From: Amoebophrya sp. A120
Lineage: Eukaryota; Sar; Dinophyceae; Syndiniales; Amoebophryaceae
Direction: 5' to 3'
NCBI GenBank assembly: GCA_905178155.1
Contig: CAJINV010000003.1
Coordinates: forward strand, 517,091 to 581,090
Length of the DNA stretch: 64,000 bases
Below are positions 1 to 11,087 of this stretch, in pieces (the stretch's first letter is position 1; the number at the start of each line of letters is the position of its first letter). A program made the position numbers and the translations under genes. Under the pieces are notes generated by a model that saw only the letters and a program-made list of their open reading frames with translations, was not told the origin of the DNA and made no database searches.

Positions 1-104
1 TCTGCATCTCCATCTTCATGTGAAGGTCACGCCTTCAAATTTCAGTATCCGAATTCGCACTCCTGTAGTTCCTCGAGTTGAAATAAAACCATGAAATTGT
101 TCAG

Positions 105-3100
105 AGTGTGACCGGCTCCAAGCCCTTGTGGACGAGGAGCGGTCCCGGCACCAGGAGAGCGAGCAGACCCTCCTGGAAACGCAGCGCAAAACCCTGCACG
201 AGCACAACCTGGGCCTCGCGAAGCTGTCCGAAATGATGCCCATCGCGAGTCACCAGCAGATCTTGGAGGAAACGCGGCGCCACCACCACGCTGGGATGCT
301 GGAACTGGAGCAGAACCTGCGCGGGCAGTATATGGCGTTCTCAAACGTTACATTTTCAACTGTTACGTGATTTGTCATGCAGAATGACCATGACCCGCCA
401 GACGATCGAGCTGCTGGGCATGACAAATTCTTGGAGGGCTAAGCAGCACGAAACTCTGCACGAAACCTGTAATGCAAGACGCGCAAGGTTCTCCCTCTCA
501 CCGGTGCTAGTCTTGCATTACAAATTCATGTAACAGTTGAGAATGTAACAGTTGAGAACGCCATACAGTACCAGAAGCAGCTCTCCGAGCAGAGCGAGCA
601 GGAGGAGAGAAAGCAGAAGGAGTTCCAAGACACCCTCCTGCACGTCCGCACCGGGCTATGAGAGTGCACAACTAGAACTACACCCCGTCCCCCTCAATTG
701 TCAATTGCATGGCACGAGCAGCAAGACAAACACCAATTTTACACGTGGAGCCTGTGCATGACAAGTTGTTCAAGGGCCGAATTTAGTACGGTTTGGGCTT
801 CCGAAATTTGTCATGCAAACGGTTTTGCCACAAGGCACCAAATCAATTGATGGGGACTTTGCATTACAAATGAGGGAGAGGGGGAGCAGTTGTGCACTGT
901 CATACGGCCTGAAGAAGCTCGAAGCGCAGCGGGACGACGCCTCGCGGAAGGCCAAGACCAGCGACGAAGAAAGCGTGAGCTTGCGGCAGCAGCTCCGCCG
1001 GGTCACCACGGAGGCCAAGGACCTGGAGGAGAGCAAGAAGCTGTTTGCGCAGAACCTGGAGGAGGCGAACAGCAATCTGGTCCGGCTCCGGCAGATGTGG
1101 GAGGAGGAGAAGTCGAACCGGTTGAGCGCGGAGAAAACGAACACGGAGTTGAAGCGCAAGCTCGCCGTGAAGGACGAATTTTTGAAGAAGGAGCGGGGCG
1201 TCTTGATGGAGGACCTGGAGCGGACCATCGGGAGCAAACTGCGGTGGGCCGAGGACGAAACGGAGCGCCTGCTGTCCAAAACGCAGTCCGCGGACCAGGA
1301 GACGGACCGTCTCCGCGCGGCGCTGGCCGCGAAGGACGCGAAGATCATCCAGATGCTGGACGACCGGTCGGATTTGGAGCGCAAGTTCGCGCGCGACCAG
1401 GCGGTGGGAAGGAAGGCAGTGGAGCTGCTTGTGAACTGCCAGCAAACCACGAAGTTGTTCTGCGACGCGGCGAGGAGAGAACTGGCCTTTCTGAAGAAGT
1501 CCGTACAGGAGGAGGTGCAGACGGTCTTCCATGACGTCCTGTCCACACGGTGCGCGTCGCTGCAGCAGATGCTGAAGCAGCAGGACCGGCAGTCGGAGAA
1601 AACGCGACTCAGCCTGAAACGGGAGATCGCAGACCAGTCTGAGAAAACGCTGTCGCAAAAGCAGCAGTACCAGGACATTCTGGCGCAGCAGCGCGCTGTC
1701 AACAAGCAGTTCGAGTTCGTCACAAAAGAACGAGACGAATTCAAGCGGAAACTGGACGCTGCAAAGGACAAACACCAAGAGCAGGAATTGTTGCTGGAAA
1801 GGATACTCAGGTACAACGTGTGTTTTGTTTCATCAAATCGGGCCACGGTCTTTGTATCTCGAACGCCGCGCCACCACGTCACACGATCAGTATGATATGA
1901 AATGCAAGGTAAGTAAAGACGAGCTGAAGATGAATCTTTCTTCAAAATCATGGAAGCTCCACATCGACATAGTACAATATTACAAGTCTAACAAGACGCA
2001 ACCAATGAGAACAATTCGAACAACTACCATCCACAGCGCTGTTGTCGCTCCCCTTCCAGCGCTCGACCAGAACAAGGAGGCGTTGCTGCTGGCCTCGACG
2101 AGCGGCACGAGCAAGACGGAAGTTTCGGAGCAGATCAAGTCGTTTCGCGCGAAAATCGCGGCCACGATTGACGACATCCGCAAGGGAGCGTTGCAGGACC
2201 ACGAGAAAACGACGAATTTTAAACTGAAGGCCATGGAGGAAAAGCTGGCGCACGAGCTCGGATTCCAGAAAGAAAGCGAGATGAAAGCGAAGACGGACCA
2301 CGAGAGGCAGCTCGCGGAATACGCACTGCAAATGGCCGAAATGCGGGGGACCGTCGCGACCCTCGAAGACCGTCACCGGGAAATCGTCGCGAAAAACAAC
2401 TCACTCGAAGCGGAGCTAAAGGAGGCCGAGACGGATCTCAAGTACTTACTTACCTAGGCTTCATGGAGGCTTTGTATCTTGTTAGGCCTCTGCACTGCAA
2501 AACTCAACTCGAGATGATGATGACGTCCTGCAGGGGCAACGTTGTCTCCAGCGCTCCTAGTTGATACGTACTTACTGAAAGATGATCGAGTAACGTTTTC
2601 TAACCAGCTATTCATCACATACATATTCCCTGTACATGTAAAATGCTCTATCGCTACTAGGTTCTACGCCTCGCGTTGCGAGGAGCAGAGCGAAGAGCTG
2701 GAGAGAAGGAGGGAGCGCGAGGACGAGACCACCCGGGAAACGGAGCTGCTGGTGGATATGAGAGTGCACAACTCCCCCTCCCCCTCATTTGTGATGCAAA
2801 ATGTCTAATTTACACCTTGCCTCTGGGCACTGTTAGCATGACAAGTTCTGGCAGCCCAAATAGCACTACACTCCTGTCCAAATTTGTCATGCAAAACCTG
2901 TGCTCTAGGTGACGCTTGTATTGCCGTTCATGCAACACAAATGAGGGCGAGGGGGAGTTGTGCACTCTCATAGTGGAGCTTGCCAAGACGGAAGCGGTGC
3001 AGCCGGTGAAGGAGCAGATGTATCGCAAGGAAAAATCCCCCCTCCCCATATTGAAGAGGTAGGTTTTCGAAAATTTGTGTTGCTGATTTGAGGTCACAAA

Positions 3101-4128
3101 TCGCGTTTGTGTTGCAAGAAGACAAGGGCAGCAGCTTCCGTCCCATTCTGGAGGCGGTTTGTCATGCTGTTGCGCCAACATCACGGACGCTTCTCATGCT
3201 AAGCGCCTAAGTCAAAGCATCTCTGCTCAGGCTTGATATGGGTCTGCAGTCCTCTCTAGCAGGACAGATGTGATTTGTGTACTCAAATACAGCAACACAA
3301 ATTCCGCTTTCGATATGGGGAGGGGGGATTTTTCCTCACAATAAGATGCGGGAGGTGTTCCAGGAGGCGGAACGCCTGCAGAACCGGTTTGCGAAAGACC
3401 TGCACGACCGGGACCAGCAGTGGGAGAGCATGGTCGAACAGATCCGGCAGGATTCCAACCAGCTGCTCGGGCAGCGGGAGAAGGAGTACCAGGCGGCAAA
3501 CGCCAAACTCGAGCGGGAACTCGAGCGCGGTCGGGAGCGCGAACAGGAGCTGGTGGCCGAGGTTGCGAAGGCGAAGCACGAAGTGACCCTGCGGCAAAGC
3601 TCCATGATGAGCGAGATCGATCGCGCGGCGACCGCGCAGAAGCGTGCGGAGCACGAGTGCGAACAGGTGCGGCGAGAGATGAAAAACGTGCAAGAGGCCA
3701 GCTCGCGACAGCACCGCACCATGCAAGAAGCGCTCGATCTCAAAACACGGCTTGCAGAGGAGGTATTGATAAAGTTTTCCTTTGTAGTTTCTGATTCTGT
3801 GGCTCTTTCTCTTCTCGACGGCCAGTAAAGGTAGATGCTTTGTTCATCGGTCAGCTTGTGAAGAAACTGCACTCAGATCCAACGCGAGAACCGGCAGCTG
3901 GTTGCGGATCGGGATGAGGAAATCCGCAAGATAACTGAGCTCAAAGAGGACGAGCTGGAAAGGCTGCAGTCGACGATCAAGAACCAATACGCGCAGCCAC
4001 GCACGGTCTCCCAGGTGGTGACGCAGCAGGAACAGCTCGAAAAAGAGGCCGAGTCGCTTAGTATGCGGGTCAAACAACATCTTGCGTCCCCAGACCACGA
4101 CGATGGACCAGCCGGCGGGAGGGGCTGA
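105..4128 (+). CDS. Coiled-coil protein, 3' part (5' end outside window)
   Basis: Long coiled-coil protein of unknown identity, rich in Glu, Lys, Gln and Arg with heptad-like Leu spacing throughout; no other domain is visible. Exons inferred by joining frames: 105-330, 571-656, 910-1810, 2037-2441, 2661-2756, 2978-3020, 3349-3762, 3877-4128. Four introns (331-565, 657-904, 2757-2972, 3021-3343) are introners with 5-bp duplications. The other internal introns are GT-AG (1811-2036, 2442-2660, 3763-3876), and an upstream intron appears to end at the AG at 103-104. All junctions keep one frame through to the TGA at 4126. The C-terminus is a short Gly/Asp-rich tail. By composition it could be a centrosomal, basal-body or golgin-type protein, but nothing in it decides between them. 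The ordinary introns are less certain than the introners. Confidence 0.75.
331..565 (+). mobile_element. Introner 1 (singleton family, 235 bp)
   Basis: Begins TATGGCGTTCTCAA and ends with the near-exact inverted copy TTGAGAACGCCATA. It is flanked by the duplication CAGTA (326-330 and 566-570). Removing it plus one CAGTA joins the coding frame as ...RGQ-Y-QKQ... within the coiled coil (phase 2). The interior has inverted words of the type ATTTGTCATGC/GCATGACAAAT and TTGCATTACAAAT. Confidence 0.9.
657..904 (+). mobile_element. Introner 2 (TATGAGAGTGCACAAC family, 248 bp)
   Basis: Starts TATGAGAGTGCACAACT and ends GTTGTGCACTGTCATA. The flanking 5 bp are CGGGC (652-656) and CGGCC (905-909), so one mismatch has accumulated in the duplication. 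Removal restores ...VRTG-LKKLEAQ... in frame (phase 1). Same family as the element at 2757-2972. It lies only 91 bp after introner 1. Confidence 0.88.
2757..2972 (+). mobile_element. Introner 3 (TATGAGAGTGCACAAC family, 216 bp)
   Basis: Starts TATGAGAGTGCACAACTCCC and ends GGAGTTGTGCACTCTCATA, an almost perfect terminal inverted repeat. Perfect 5-bp duplication GTGGA (2752-2756 and 2973-2977). Removal restores ...ETELLVELAKTEA... (phase 2). Confidence 0.92.
3021..3343 (+). mobile_element. Introner 4 (GGAAAAATCCCCCCTCCCCATAT family, 323 bp)
   Basis: Begins TATCGCAAGGAAAAATCCCC and ends with the complementary GGGGATTTTTCCTCACAATA. Perfect duplication AGATG (3016-3020 and 3344-3348). Removal gives ...VKEQM-REVFQEA... 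(phase 0). Same terminal repeat family as the element at 39440-39823. The exon left between this element and introner 3 is only about 43 bp. Confidence 0.9.
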
Positions 4129-4543
4129 AACAGCCGCGACTGTTGATTTTCCCCGGGGGAAAAGAAGGTTGGAGTGCGGGTCCTTCCGCCCAGCTGAGGT
4201 CGTCGTTTTTGCGCTCGGCAAAAATTCCGCCAAGAGGACTACGAACGCGTCTAGTACCAGCACGCACTTTACGCAAGCTTTCGTCCGCGCGTGCGTCGGA
4301 GGACGGGATGAACGCTGCACGATTGGCGGAGGCGTTGGTGTGTCCGATTCTGCTGAGGATGTAGCTAGATGTACATAAAAACAACTTTTTGGGTTGCCGC
4401 AAATTCTGCCCTCGCCGGTCAGAGGTGTTGAGAAGTAATGAGTACTTAGCTGCTTTCTGCACTGCGCTACCTCGACTGCGCGACAGTCGTCTGAACGCTC
4501 GCAAGACTCTCGAGTACTGTCCATAGTAAGCTGTTGCACAAAA
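4129..4543. other. Spacer after coiled-coil gene
   Basis: Presumed 3' untranslated and intergenic sequence. I see no convincing coding frame, repeat or RNA gene. Confidence 0.4.
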
Positions 4544-4870
4544 ATGTTCAACGAGCGGAAACGCTATCATACATTCACCGTAGAAAGAGATTTGGTTGCA
4601 CAGAAACGCGTGCCGTTTGCAGAATTACTTGATATTCTGCAAAAATTGTTCACTTATACGGGCGAAACAGATCTGAGACTGAGCCCGCCAGCGGCGCCGC
4701 GCAACCACGAAACTGGGTGTGCAACAGATGTCGAGGGTGCTGGGAGCGTAAGCGAAAAGCTGAAGAATAGCACGTTGATTGTTTCTTACCAGAGCGAGGT
4801 AACAAATGCAAATGGACCAACTAACATGGACCAACTAACGCGGAATTTGTTCTTTGATTCCGATGAGTGA
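4544..4870 (+). CDS. Possible small protein, 108 aa
   Basis: Open frame starting ATG with N-terminus MFNERKRYHTFTVERD and ending TGA. The first 40 residues read like a compact folded or helical segment (…PFAELLDILQKLF…); the rest is polar. It lies about 0.4 kb after the coiled-coil stop on the same strand. I do not recognise a family. It may be a real small gene, an alternative last exon, or chance. Confidence 0.3.
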   Translation: MFNERKRYHTFTVERDLVAQKRVPFAELLDILQKLFTYTGETDLRLSPPAAPRNHETGCATDVEGAGSVSEKLKNSTLIVSYQSEVTNANGPTNMDQLTRNLFFDSDE

Positions 4871-6365
4871 CGTTTTTTGTCGACGTGTTTTTTTTTTGAT
4901 TTCCTATTCCTATAAAATTTTGCGGAAGTGCAGCTTTTGGTTGGCTTTCGTATGAAATTCAAGGTATTTCGTGGTGTGCGTCTGTTGTTTGGCGTTCATA
5001 TAAATCAGAATGCCCACAGCCTCAGCCATCCGAGCCAGCGCCGCTTCGCCGGCCATTCCCAGGGCGGCCGAGAGTTCCGGGGGCGAGCGTCGGCGTTGCC
5101 GTCGCCGAAAGCAGTGGCGCCATTGCCACAATGCCAGCCCGGGCGCAAGTACGGGAAGCGCGAAGGACGTCCAGATCGGAAATCCGGGCGGCGAGCGACT
5201 TGAAGGAGGACACGAAAAAACAGAGAGGGGTCGACGATGCGACAGGGGAAGCCCCCCAGCCCTGAAGAAAGGGGGGCCGTATCTGGCGGGCGATTGGATG
5301 GGCGGCGCCCCTGCCTGGGGCGCGCGCGCCAGAAGCGATAGCCCCGCGCGCGCGCGTGCCTTGCTCGTGGCCGTCCTGCCGGATGGCAGGCCTCCGGCGG
5401 GAACTTGGCGTAGGCGGGCGGAACGCGCGGAAGAGAGGCCGGCTGGCGTCGAGAAATACTTATGTGCACGCGTAGCAGCTCAGACCTTCACATAGAACCC
5501 CCTGCGTCGATTATCCCAGACCCCCCTGGGATGTTTTTTTAATCATCTCAGACCCCTCGCTCGGGGCCCGGCGCCTCATTGGGCTTGTGCCCGGCCTGTA
5601 CTTAGACGGGCGGCCCTTTGTTCGGGTCGCCTGCCTGTAGAAGTGGATGGGGCGCGCCCCGCCTGGGCGGTCCTTGACCTTGATTGTTTTGCCCAGATGA
5701 ATGTTGCTCTGGGCGATTGCCCTCTTTGAGGCCACTTGCGCGCCCCGAAGGGAGCTCCAGCTGGCGCGCCGCTCACGCGTGGCCAGCAGTCGCCTGGCCC
5801 GCCCTTCGCTCGTTGGCCCAGTGAAGTATGGGTATTTGTACCGATCAGGCATCTCCTTCGCGCACGTTGTTCTTTCATCGAGTGTTGACCATCCCGACTT
5901 ATTTGCGGGGGTCGGAGGTCCTGTGCGCATGACCATGAGCAGTATTTCTTTATAAGAAACAGGAGTAGGAGGAAAAAGAATAAAGCGCAGGCGCGCATCT
6001 ACTAGTCCTTGTGGATGGACGGTTGATATTGCTGAGTCGATGAGGATGAGGTCGAGGGAAAAGTGTTGCTGGGGCAGGTTGGGAGCATGAACATGATGAT
6101 CACCTGCCTGATTATTGCGAGCGAGAGAGGACGGGAAGGAGCTGCCTGTGCCTCTCTCTCAGCAGGGTAAGGCGTATTTCATTTGGTATTGGTATATTGA
6201 CAGCTCTCAGGAGTGTAGGTTCCTTTGAATTCTGTGCAACACAAGATGCAAAAGTAAAAGGAACCCGAGGAGCACGAGCAGGACGTGGACGCGGAACAAG
6301 GCATACTAGAGGAGGAACACGAACACCGGAGGTCAACACGGTACTAGCACGCAAAAACCTCCGTA
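4871..6365. other. Intergenic region with GC-rich island
   Basis: About 5030-5860 is far richer in G+C than its surroundings, with runs such as GGCGCGCC-type words and no open frame with a recognisable product on either strand. The flanks, about 4880-5000 and 5940-6360, are ordinary intergenic sequence. Confidence 0.5.
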
Positions 6366-7223
6366 ATGCAGGAACCACTTCTCAGCACCACCGGCGCGGC
6401 GAGGGGCGCCGGAAATGACACGGATGCTCCGCCCCCGAAGGCACCAGGTGGTACCTCCTTAGCGTACGGATGCATCCCCTGCGAAAAGTTGCTGATCTGG
6501 CGCGGCGACGGGAGCAGCCGCGTTCTCTGGAAGAGCATCTGCAGCTTCGTGCTCGTGGCGGAGATTGGGTACTACATCTACCTCGTTTACGAACATTTCC
6601 CGCTCCTCGTCGTGTTTGCCCTTTTTTCCCTTGCCAAGTTTCTCGTGGAGACATGGGGGCAGGACACGCCGACCTGGGTTTGCCCGGGCGGAATCGGCAT
6701 GTTTTTGTTCATCTACGTGGTCATCATTCCCGGTCTGTTATTGTACCCCAACGGCGTGTGTACCAAGAACCAGGACATCACGTTCCCCTACCACTCCGTC
6801 CTCGGCGGCTTGCTGTTCTTCGGGGGATCGTGCTACGCGTTGAGTTACGAGGTGGGCCGGTTCCGCTGGAAGCAGGACCCGGCGAACAAGGGAAAGCTAC
6901 ACACGATCGGTCTGGCGCAGTACTGCATTCACCCCAACTACCTTGGCGACCTGTTCACGTACACGGGCTGGGGTCTGGCGGCGGGAACCACCTGCGCCAT
7001 TACCACGCCGATCTTCATGGTCTGGAGCTTCCTGGTCTTCGTGTGCCCGAATTCGGACGCGTACCTGGCGCAGCGATATTGGCGCGAGTGGCCAGACTAC
7101 GAGGCCAAAACAGCGACATTGATCCCGTTTTTTCGCTCGAAAGTGCTAAGCCAGGTGCTGGCGTGGGTGGCGTTTGCGGTAGGTGGGTGGCTCTACGGCA
7201 GCTGTGCGGGGCAGTGCGGGTAA
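6366..7223 (+). CDS. DUF1295 / isoprenylcysteine methyltransferase-like membrane protein
   Basis: Intronless 285-aa membrane protein. About six hydrophobic segments begin near residue 60 (…ICSFVLVAEIGYYIYLVY…). The C-terminal half carries the family signature: a basic Arg/Lys segment, then HTIGLAQYCIHPNYLGDLF, then the late YLAQRYWREWPDYEAKT block. This HPNYxG...YxEWxxY arrangement is typical of DUF1295 and the related steroid 5-alpha-reductase C-terminal and ICMT/PEMT-like folds, which bind NADPH or SAM in the membrane. Substrate unknown. The ATG at 6366 is the first in frame and precedes a polar Pro/Gly-rich leader. Length fits the family. Sterol reductase versus methyltransferase cannot be settled by eye. 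Confidence 0.8.
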   Translation: MQEPLLSTTGAARGAGNDTDAPPPKAPGGTSLAYGCIPCEKLLIWRGDGSSRVLWKSICSFVLVAEIGYYIYLVYEHFPLLVVFALFSLAKFLVETWGQDTPTWVCPGGIGMFLFIYVVIIPGLLLYPNGVCTKNQDITFPYHSVLGGLLFFGGSCYALSYEVGRFRWKQDPANKGKLHTIGLAQYCIHPNYLGDLFTYTGWGLAAGTTCAITTPIFMVWSFLVFVCPNSDAYLAQRYWREWPDYEAKTATLIPFFRSKVLSQVLAWVAFAVGGWLYGSCAGQCG

Positions 7224-7689
7224 ATCAAGAAGTTGACGAGTCAAGTCTCCATTTTTGCGTACTTATCAACCCATTTGCTTTTACGAGCAATGGTTTGGAT
7301 TTTTTCTGGCCGTGTGTTCGTCTGATTCCACCGCTGCACCCGCCGGGAAGATGCTAGGGCGGCCCGCCGCGGTTCATTGTGTGCGCGAACTTCCTGCTGC
7401 ATCGTGAACCGACAGGAGCTATTGCCTTTTTTAGGGGCACTTCACAGAGCGCTCATTTAGGGGCTTCACAGATGAGGAAAGGCGGCCGAGGTTAGCGGAG
7501 AAATACGCAGTAGTATCATCAAAATTGCGGCCCGACCCGAACACGCAAAAAAGACGGTTGCTTTTTGGAGGTTTCACCCTATTGCAGCCCGTTTGTGGGT
7601 CCCGCAGCCCCTGTAGATTGCGCCGGCGGCTGCTGCGATCCGCATAGTAGGAACGTCGGTTGGGCGGGCGCGGCCGGCGAGCCGGCTGG
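7224..7689. other. Spacer between DUF1295-like gene and satellite array
   Basis: No supported gene. The last part blends into the satellite below. Confidence 0.4.
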
Positions 7690-9400
7690 CATGCGAGTTC
7701 CCGGCTCTTTTTCGGCAGAATAGCATGCAAGTTCCCGGGCTTTTTTCGGCCCGGGCGCGCGGCCGGGTTCCGGGGCGGCAATAGATGAGCCAAAAACCGT
7801 TGCCATAGCGTGCAGAATAGCACTCAAATTCCCGGGCTTTTTTCGGCCCCCCGGGCGCGCGGCCGGGTCCATCCGGGCCGGCGGTGGGCCCGGCAATAGA
7901 AGTGCCAAAAACCGTCGCCATGGCGTGCAGAATGGCATGCAAATTTCCGGGCTTTTTTCGGCCCGGGCGCGCGGCCGGGTTCATCCGGGCCCGCCGGTGG
8001 GCCCGGCAATAGAAGTGCCAAAAACCGTCGCCATAGCGTGCAGAATGGCATGCAAATTTCCGGGCTTTTTTCGGCCCGGGCGCGAAACCGGGTTCATCCG
8101 GGCCGGTGGGCCCGGCAATAGAAGTGCCAAAAACCGTCGCCATAGCGTGCAGAATGGCATGCAAATTTCCGGGCTTTTTTCGGCCCGGGCGCGAAACCGG
8201 GTTCATCCGGGCCGGTGGGCCCGGCAATAGAAGTGCCAAAAACCGTCGCCATAGCGTGCAGAATGGCATGCAAATTTCCGGGCTTTTTTCGGCCCGGGCG
8301 CGAAACCGGGTTCATCCGGGCCGGTGGGCCCGGCAATAGAAGTGCCAAAAACCGTCGCCATAGCGTGCAGAATGGCATGCAAATTTCCGGGCTTTTTTCG
8401 GCCCGGGCGCGAAACCGGGTTCATCCGGGCCGGTGGGCCCGGCAATAGAAGTGCCAAAAACCGTCGCCATAGCGTGCAGAATGGCATGCAAATTTCCGGG
8501 CTTTTTTCGGCCCGGGCGCGAAACCGGGTTCATCCGGGCCGGTGGGCCCGGCAATAGAAGTGCCAAAAACCGTCGCCATAGCGTGCAGAATGGCATGCAA
8601 ATTTCCGGGCTTTTTTCGGCCCGGGCGCGAAACCGGGTTCATCCGGGCCGGTGGGCCCGGCAATAGAAGTGCCAAAAACCGTCGCCATAGCGTGCAGAAT
8701 GGCATGCAAATTTCCGGGCTTTTTTCGGCCCGGGCGCGAAACCGGGTTCATCCGGGCCGGTGGGCCCGGCAATAGAAGTGCCAAAAACCGTCGCCATAGC
8801 GTGCAGAATGGCATGCAAATTTCCGGGCTTTTTTCGGCCCGGGCGCGAAACCGGGTTCATCCGGGCCGGTGGGCCCGGCAATAGAAGTGCCAAAAACCGT
8901 CGCCATAGCGTGCAGAATGGCATGCAAATTTCCGGGCTTTTTTCGGCCCGGGCGCGAAACCGGGTTCATCCGGGCCGGTGGGCCCGGCAATAGAAGTGCC
9001 AAAAACCGTCGCCATAGCGTGCAGAATGGCATGCAAATTTCCGGGCTTTTTTCGGCCCGGGCGCGAAACCGGGTTCATCCGGGCCGGTGGGCCCGGCAAT
9101 AGAAGTGCCAAAAACCGTCGCCATAGCGTGCAGAATGGCATGCAAATTGCCGGGCTTTTTTCGGCCCGGGCGCGAAACCGGGTTCATCCGGGCCGGTGGG
9201 CCCGGCAATAGAAGTGCCAAAAACCGTCGCCGTAGCGTGCAGAATGGCATGCAAATTTCCGGGCTTTTTTCGGCCCGGGCGCGCGGCCGGGTTCATCCGG
9301 GCCGGTGGGCCCGGCAATAGAAGTGCCAAGAACCGTCGCCATAGCGTGCAGAATGGCATGCAAATTCCCGGGCTTTTTCCGGCCCGGGCGCGCGGCCAGG
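7690..9400. repeat. Tandem satellite, 109-bp type
   Basis: About 15 units marked by the recurring GCGTGCAGAATGGCATGC. Period is 109 bp from about 8035 to 9343, and copies between about 8035 and 9125 look essentially identical. Each unit contains CCGGGCTTTTTTCGGCCCGG, which can fold as a GC stem with a T-rich loop, and a second GC palindrome, GGGCCGGTGGGCCC. The first units (7690-8030) and the last (9234-9400) are intermediate with the 97-bp type, suggesting the 109-bp block expanded inside an older array. Both periods are not multiples of three, so long open frames through the array are artefacts. Confidence 0.95.
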
Positions 9401-10540
9401 TTCCGGGGCGGCAGTAAATGAGCCAAAAACCGTCGCCATAGCGTGCTGGGTAGCACGCAAATTTCCGGGGTTTTTTCGGCCCGGGCGCGCGGCCGGGCCC
9501 CGGGGCGGCAGTAAATGAGCCAAAAGCCGTCGCCTTAGCGTGCTGGATAGCACGCAAATTTCCGGGTTTTTTTCGGCCCGGGCGCGCGGCCGGGTCCCGG
9601 GGCGGCAGTAAATGAGCCAAAAATCGTCGCCATAGCGTGCTGAATAGCACGCAAATTTCCGGGCTTTTTTCGGCCCGGGCGCGCGGCCGGGTTCCCGGGC
9701 GGCAGACAGTAAATGAGCCAAAAACCGTGACCATAGCGTGCTGAATAGCACGCAAATTTCCGGGCTTTTTTCGGCCCAGGCGCGCGGCCGGGTTCCGGGG
9801 CGGCAGTAAATGAGCCAAAAACCGTCGCCATAGCGTGTTGAATAGCACGCAAATTTCCGGGCTTTTTTCGGCCCGGGCGCGCGGCCGGGTTCCGGGGCGG
9901 CAGTAAATGAGCCAAAAACCGTCGCCATAGCGTGCTGAATCACACGCAAAGTCCCGGGCTTTTTTCGGCCCGGGCGCGCGGCCGGGTTCCGGGGCGGCAG
10001 TAAATGAGCCAAAAACCGTCGCCATAGCGTGCTGAATAGCACGCAAAGTCCCGGGCTTTTTTCGGCCCGGGCGCGCGGCCGGGTTCCGGGGCGGCAGTAA
10101 ATGAGCCAAAAACCTTCGCCATAGCGTGCTAAATCAATAGCACGCAAATTTCCTGGCTTTCGGCCCGGGCGCGCGGCCGGGTTCCGGGGCGGCAGTAAAT
10201 GAGCCGTCAACCGTCACCATAGCGTGTTGAATAGCACGCAAATTTCCGGGCTTTTTTCGGCCCGGGCGCGCGGCCGGGTTCCGGGCCGGCAGTAAATGAG
10301 CCAAAAACCGTCACCCTAGCGTGCTGAATAGCACGCAAAGTTCCGGGCTTTTTTCGGCCCGGGCGCGCGGCCGGGTTCCGGGGCGGCAGTAGATGAGCCA
10401 AAAACCGTCGCCATAGCGTGCTGAATAGCACGCAAATTTCTGGGCTTTTTTCGGCCCGGGCGCGCGGCCGGGCTCCGGGGCGGCAGTAAATGAGCCAAAA
10501 ACCGTCGCCATAGCGTGCTGAATAGCATGCAAATTTCCGG
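9401..10540. repeat. Tandem satellite, 97-bp type
   Basis: About 12 diverged units spaced mostly 97 bp apart (marker GCGTGCTGAATAGCACGC at 9441, 9538, 9635, 9736, 9833, 9930, 10027 and so on). One spacing is 101 bp because of a 4-bp insertion near 9705. The unit shares the hairpin core with the 109-bp type, but has CCGGGGCGGCAGTAAATGAG where the 109-bp type has a longer GC palindrome. The array stops abruptly near 10540. Confidence 0.93.
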
Positions 10541-11087
10541 GGCAACCACATCAACAGGATGCCGACCCATGCCGACCCCGACGTCCGAGGGTTGTGTGTT
10601 TGTAGGTAGCTGCCGGTGCCGATTTTTGTGTCTGTTCGTTGGTCTTTCGTCCTTCTCGTACCACCACGGGCAAGGTTTTCATTCTCCGATAGATGGAGAA
10701 GGTACCACTCTCCGAGCTCCGAGATGAACATTGACTACGTAACATTGCATGGCAGCGCCGTGATTGTTACTTTCAACGCCGGTTGCGGCTGAAAGCCCGA
10801 CTCGCGGCTTGAGCTAGAAGAGGGCTGGATTTTTGAGAAGTGCAACCGGAAATCACAGAGCGATGACGCAGCTTTGCTGAATGAGAGGCCGATCAACTTG
10901 GGAACGAAGGGTGAGCGACGGCATTAGGTGTATGCTCGAGCCCCCGACGAGATGGGTTTTTTTTTTCTCGTGTGCAGAGCCAGTTGAAAATCGAGATTAT
11001 GTATGAAGTCATAATACTCATTATCATTTATTATTTCATGTGGAGGTCGGGTTCTTTTTTGTTTTTGTCGTTACCAACCACATCAAA
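10541..11087. other. Intergenic, upstream of xylulokinase-like gene
   Basis: Unique sequence with T-rich and A-rich runs just before the gene. No gene, repeat or RNA recognised. Confidence 0.4.

Noticed and set aside
770-1951. 393-codon open frame on the minus strand
   Set aside because: It is antisense to the coiled-coil exon at 910-1810; the Ser/Arg/Cys-rich translation is the usual shadow of Glu/Lys/Gln-rich coding sequence.
5005-5998. Several 130-160-codon frames around GC island 1
   Set aside because: Same reasoning: stop-poor GC-rich DNA with mutually overlapping frames and no recognisable protein.
7690-10540. Possible CRISPR array
   Set aside because: The repeats are directly adjacent, about 100 bp long, with no unique spacers and no cas genes, and the context is eukaryotic.
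7574-10731. Many open frames of 70-344 codons on both strands through the tandem array
   Set aside because: They are periodic copies of the satellite unit; the unit lengths (109 and 97 bp) are not multiples of three and the frames only reflect high G+C and few stops.
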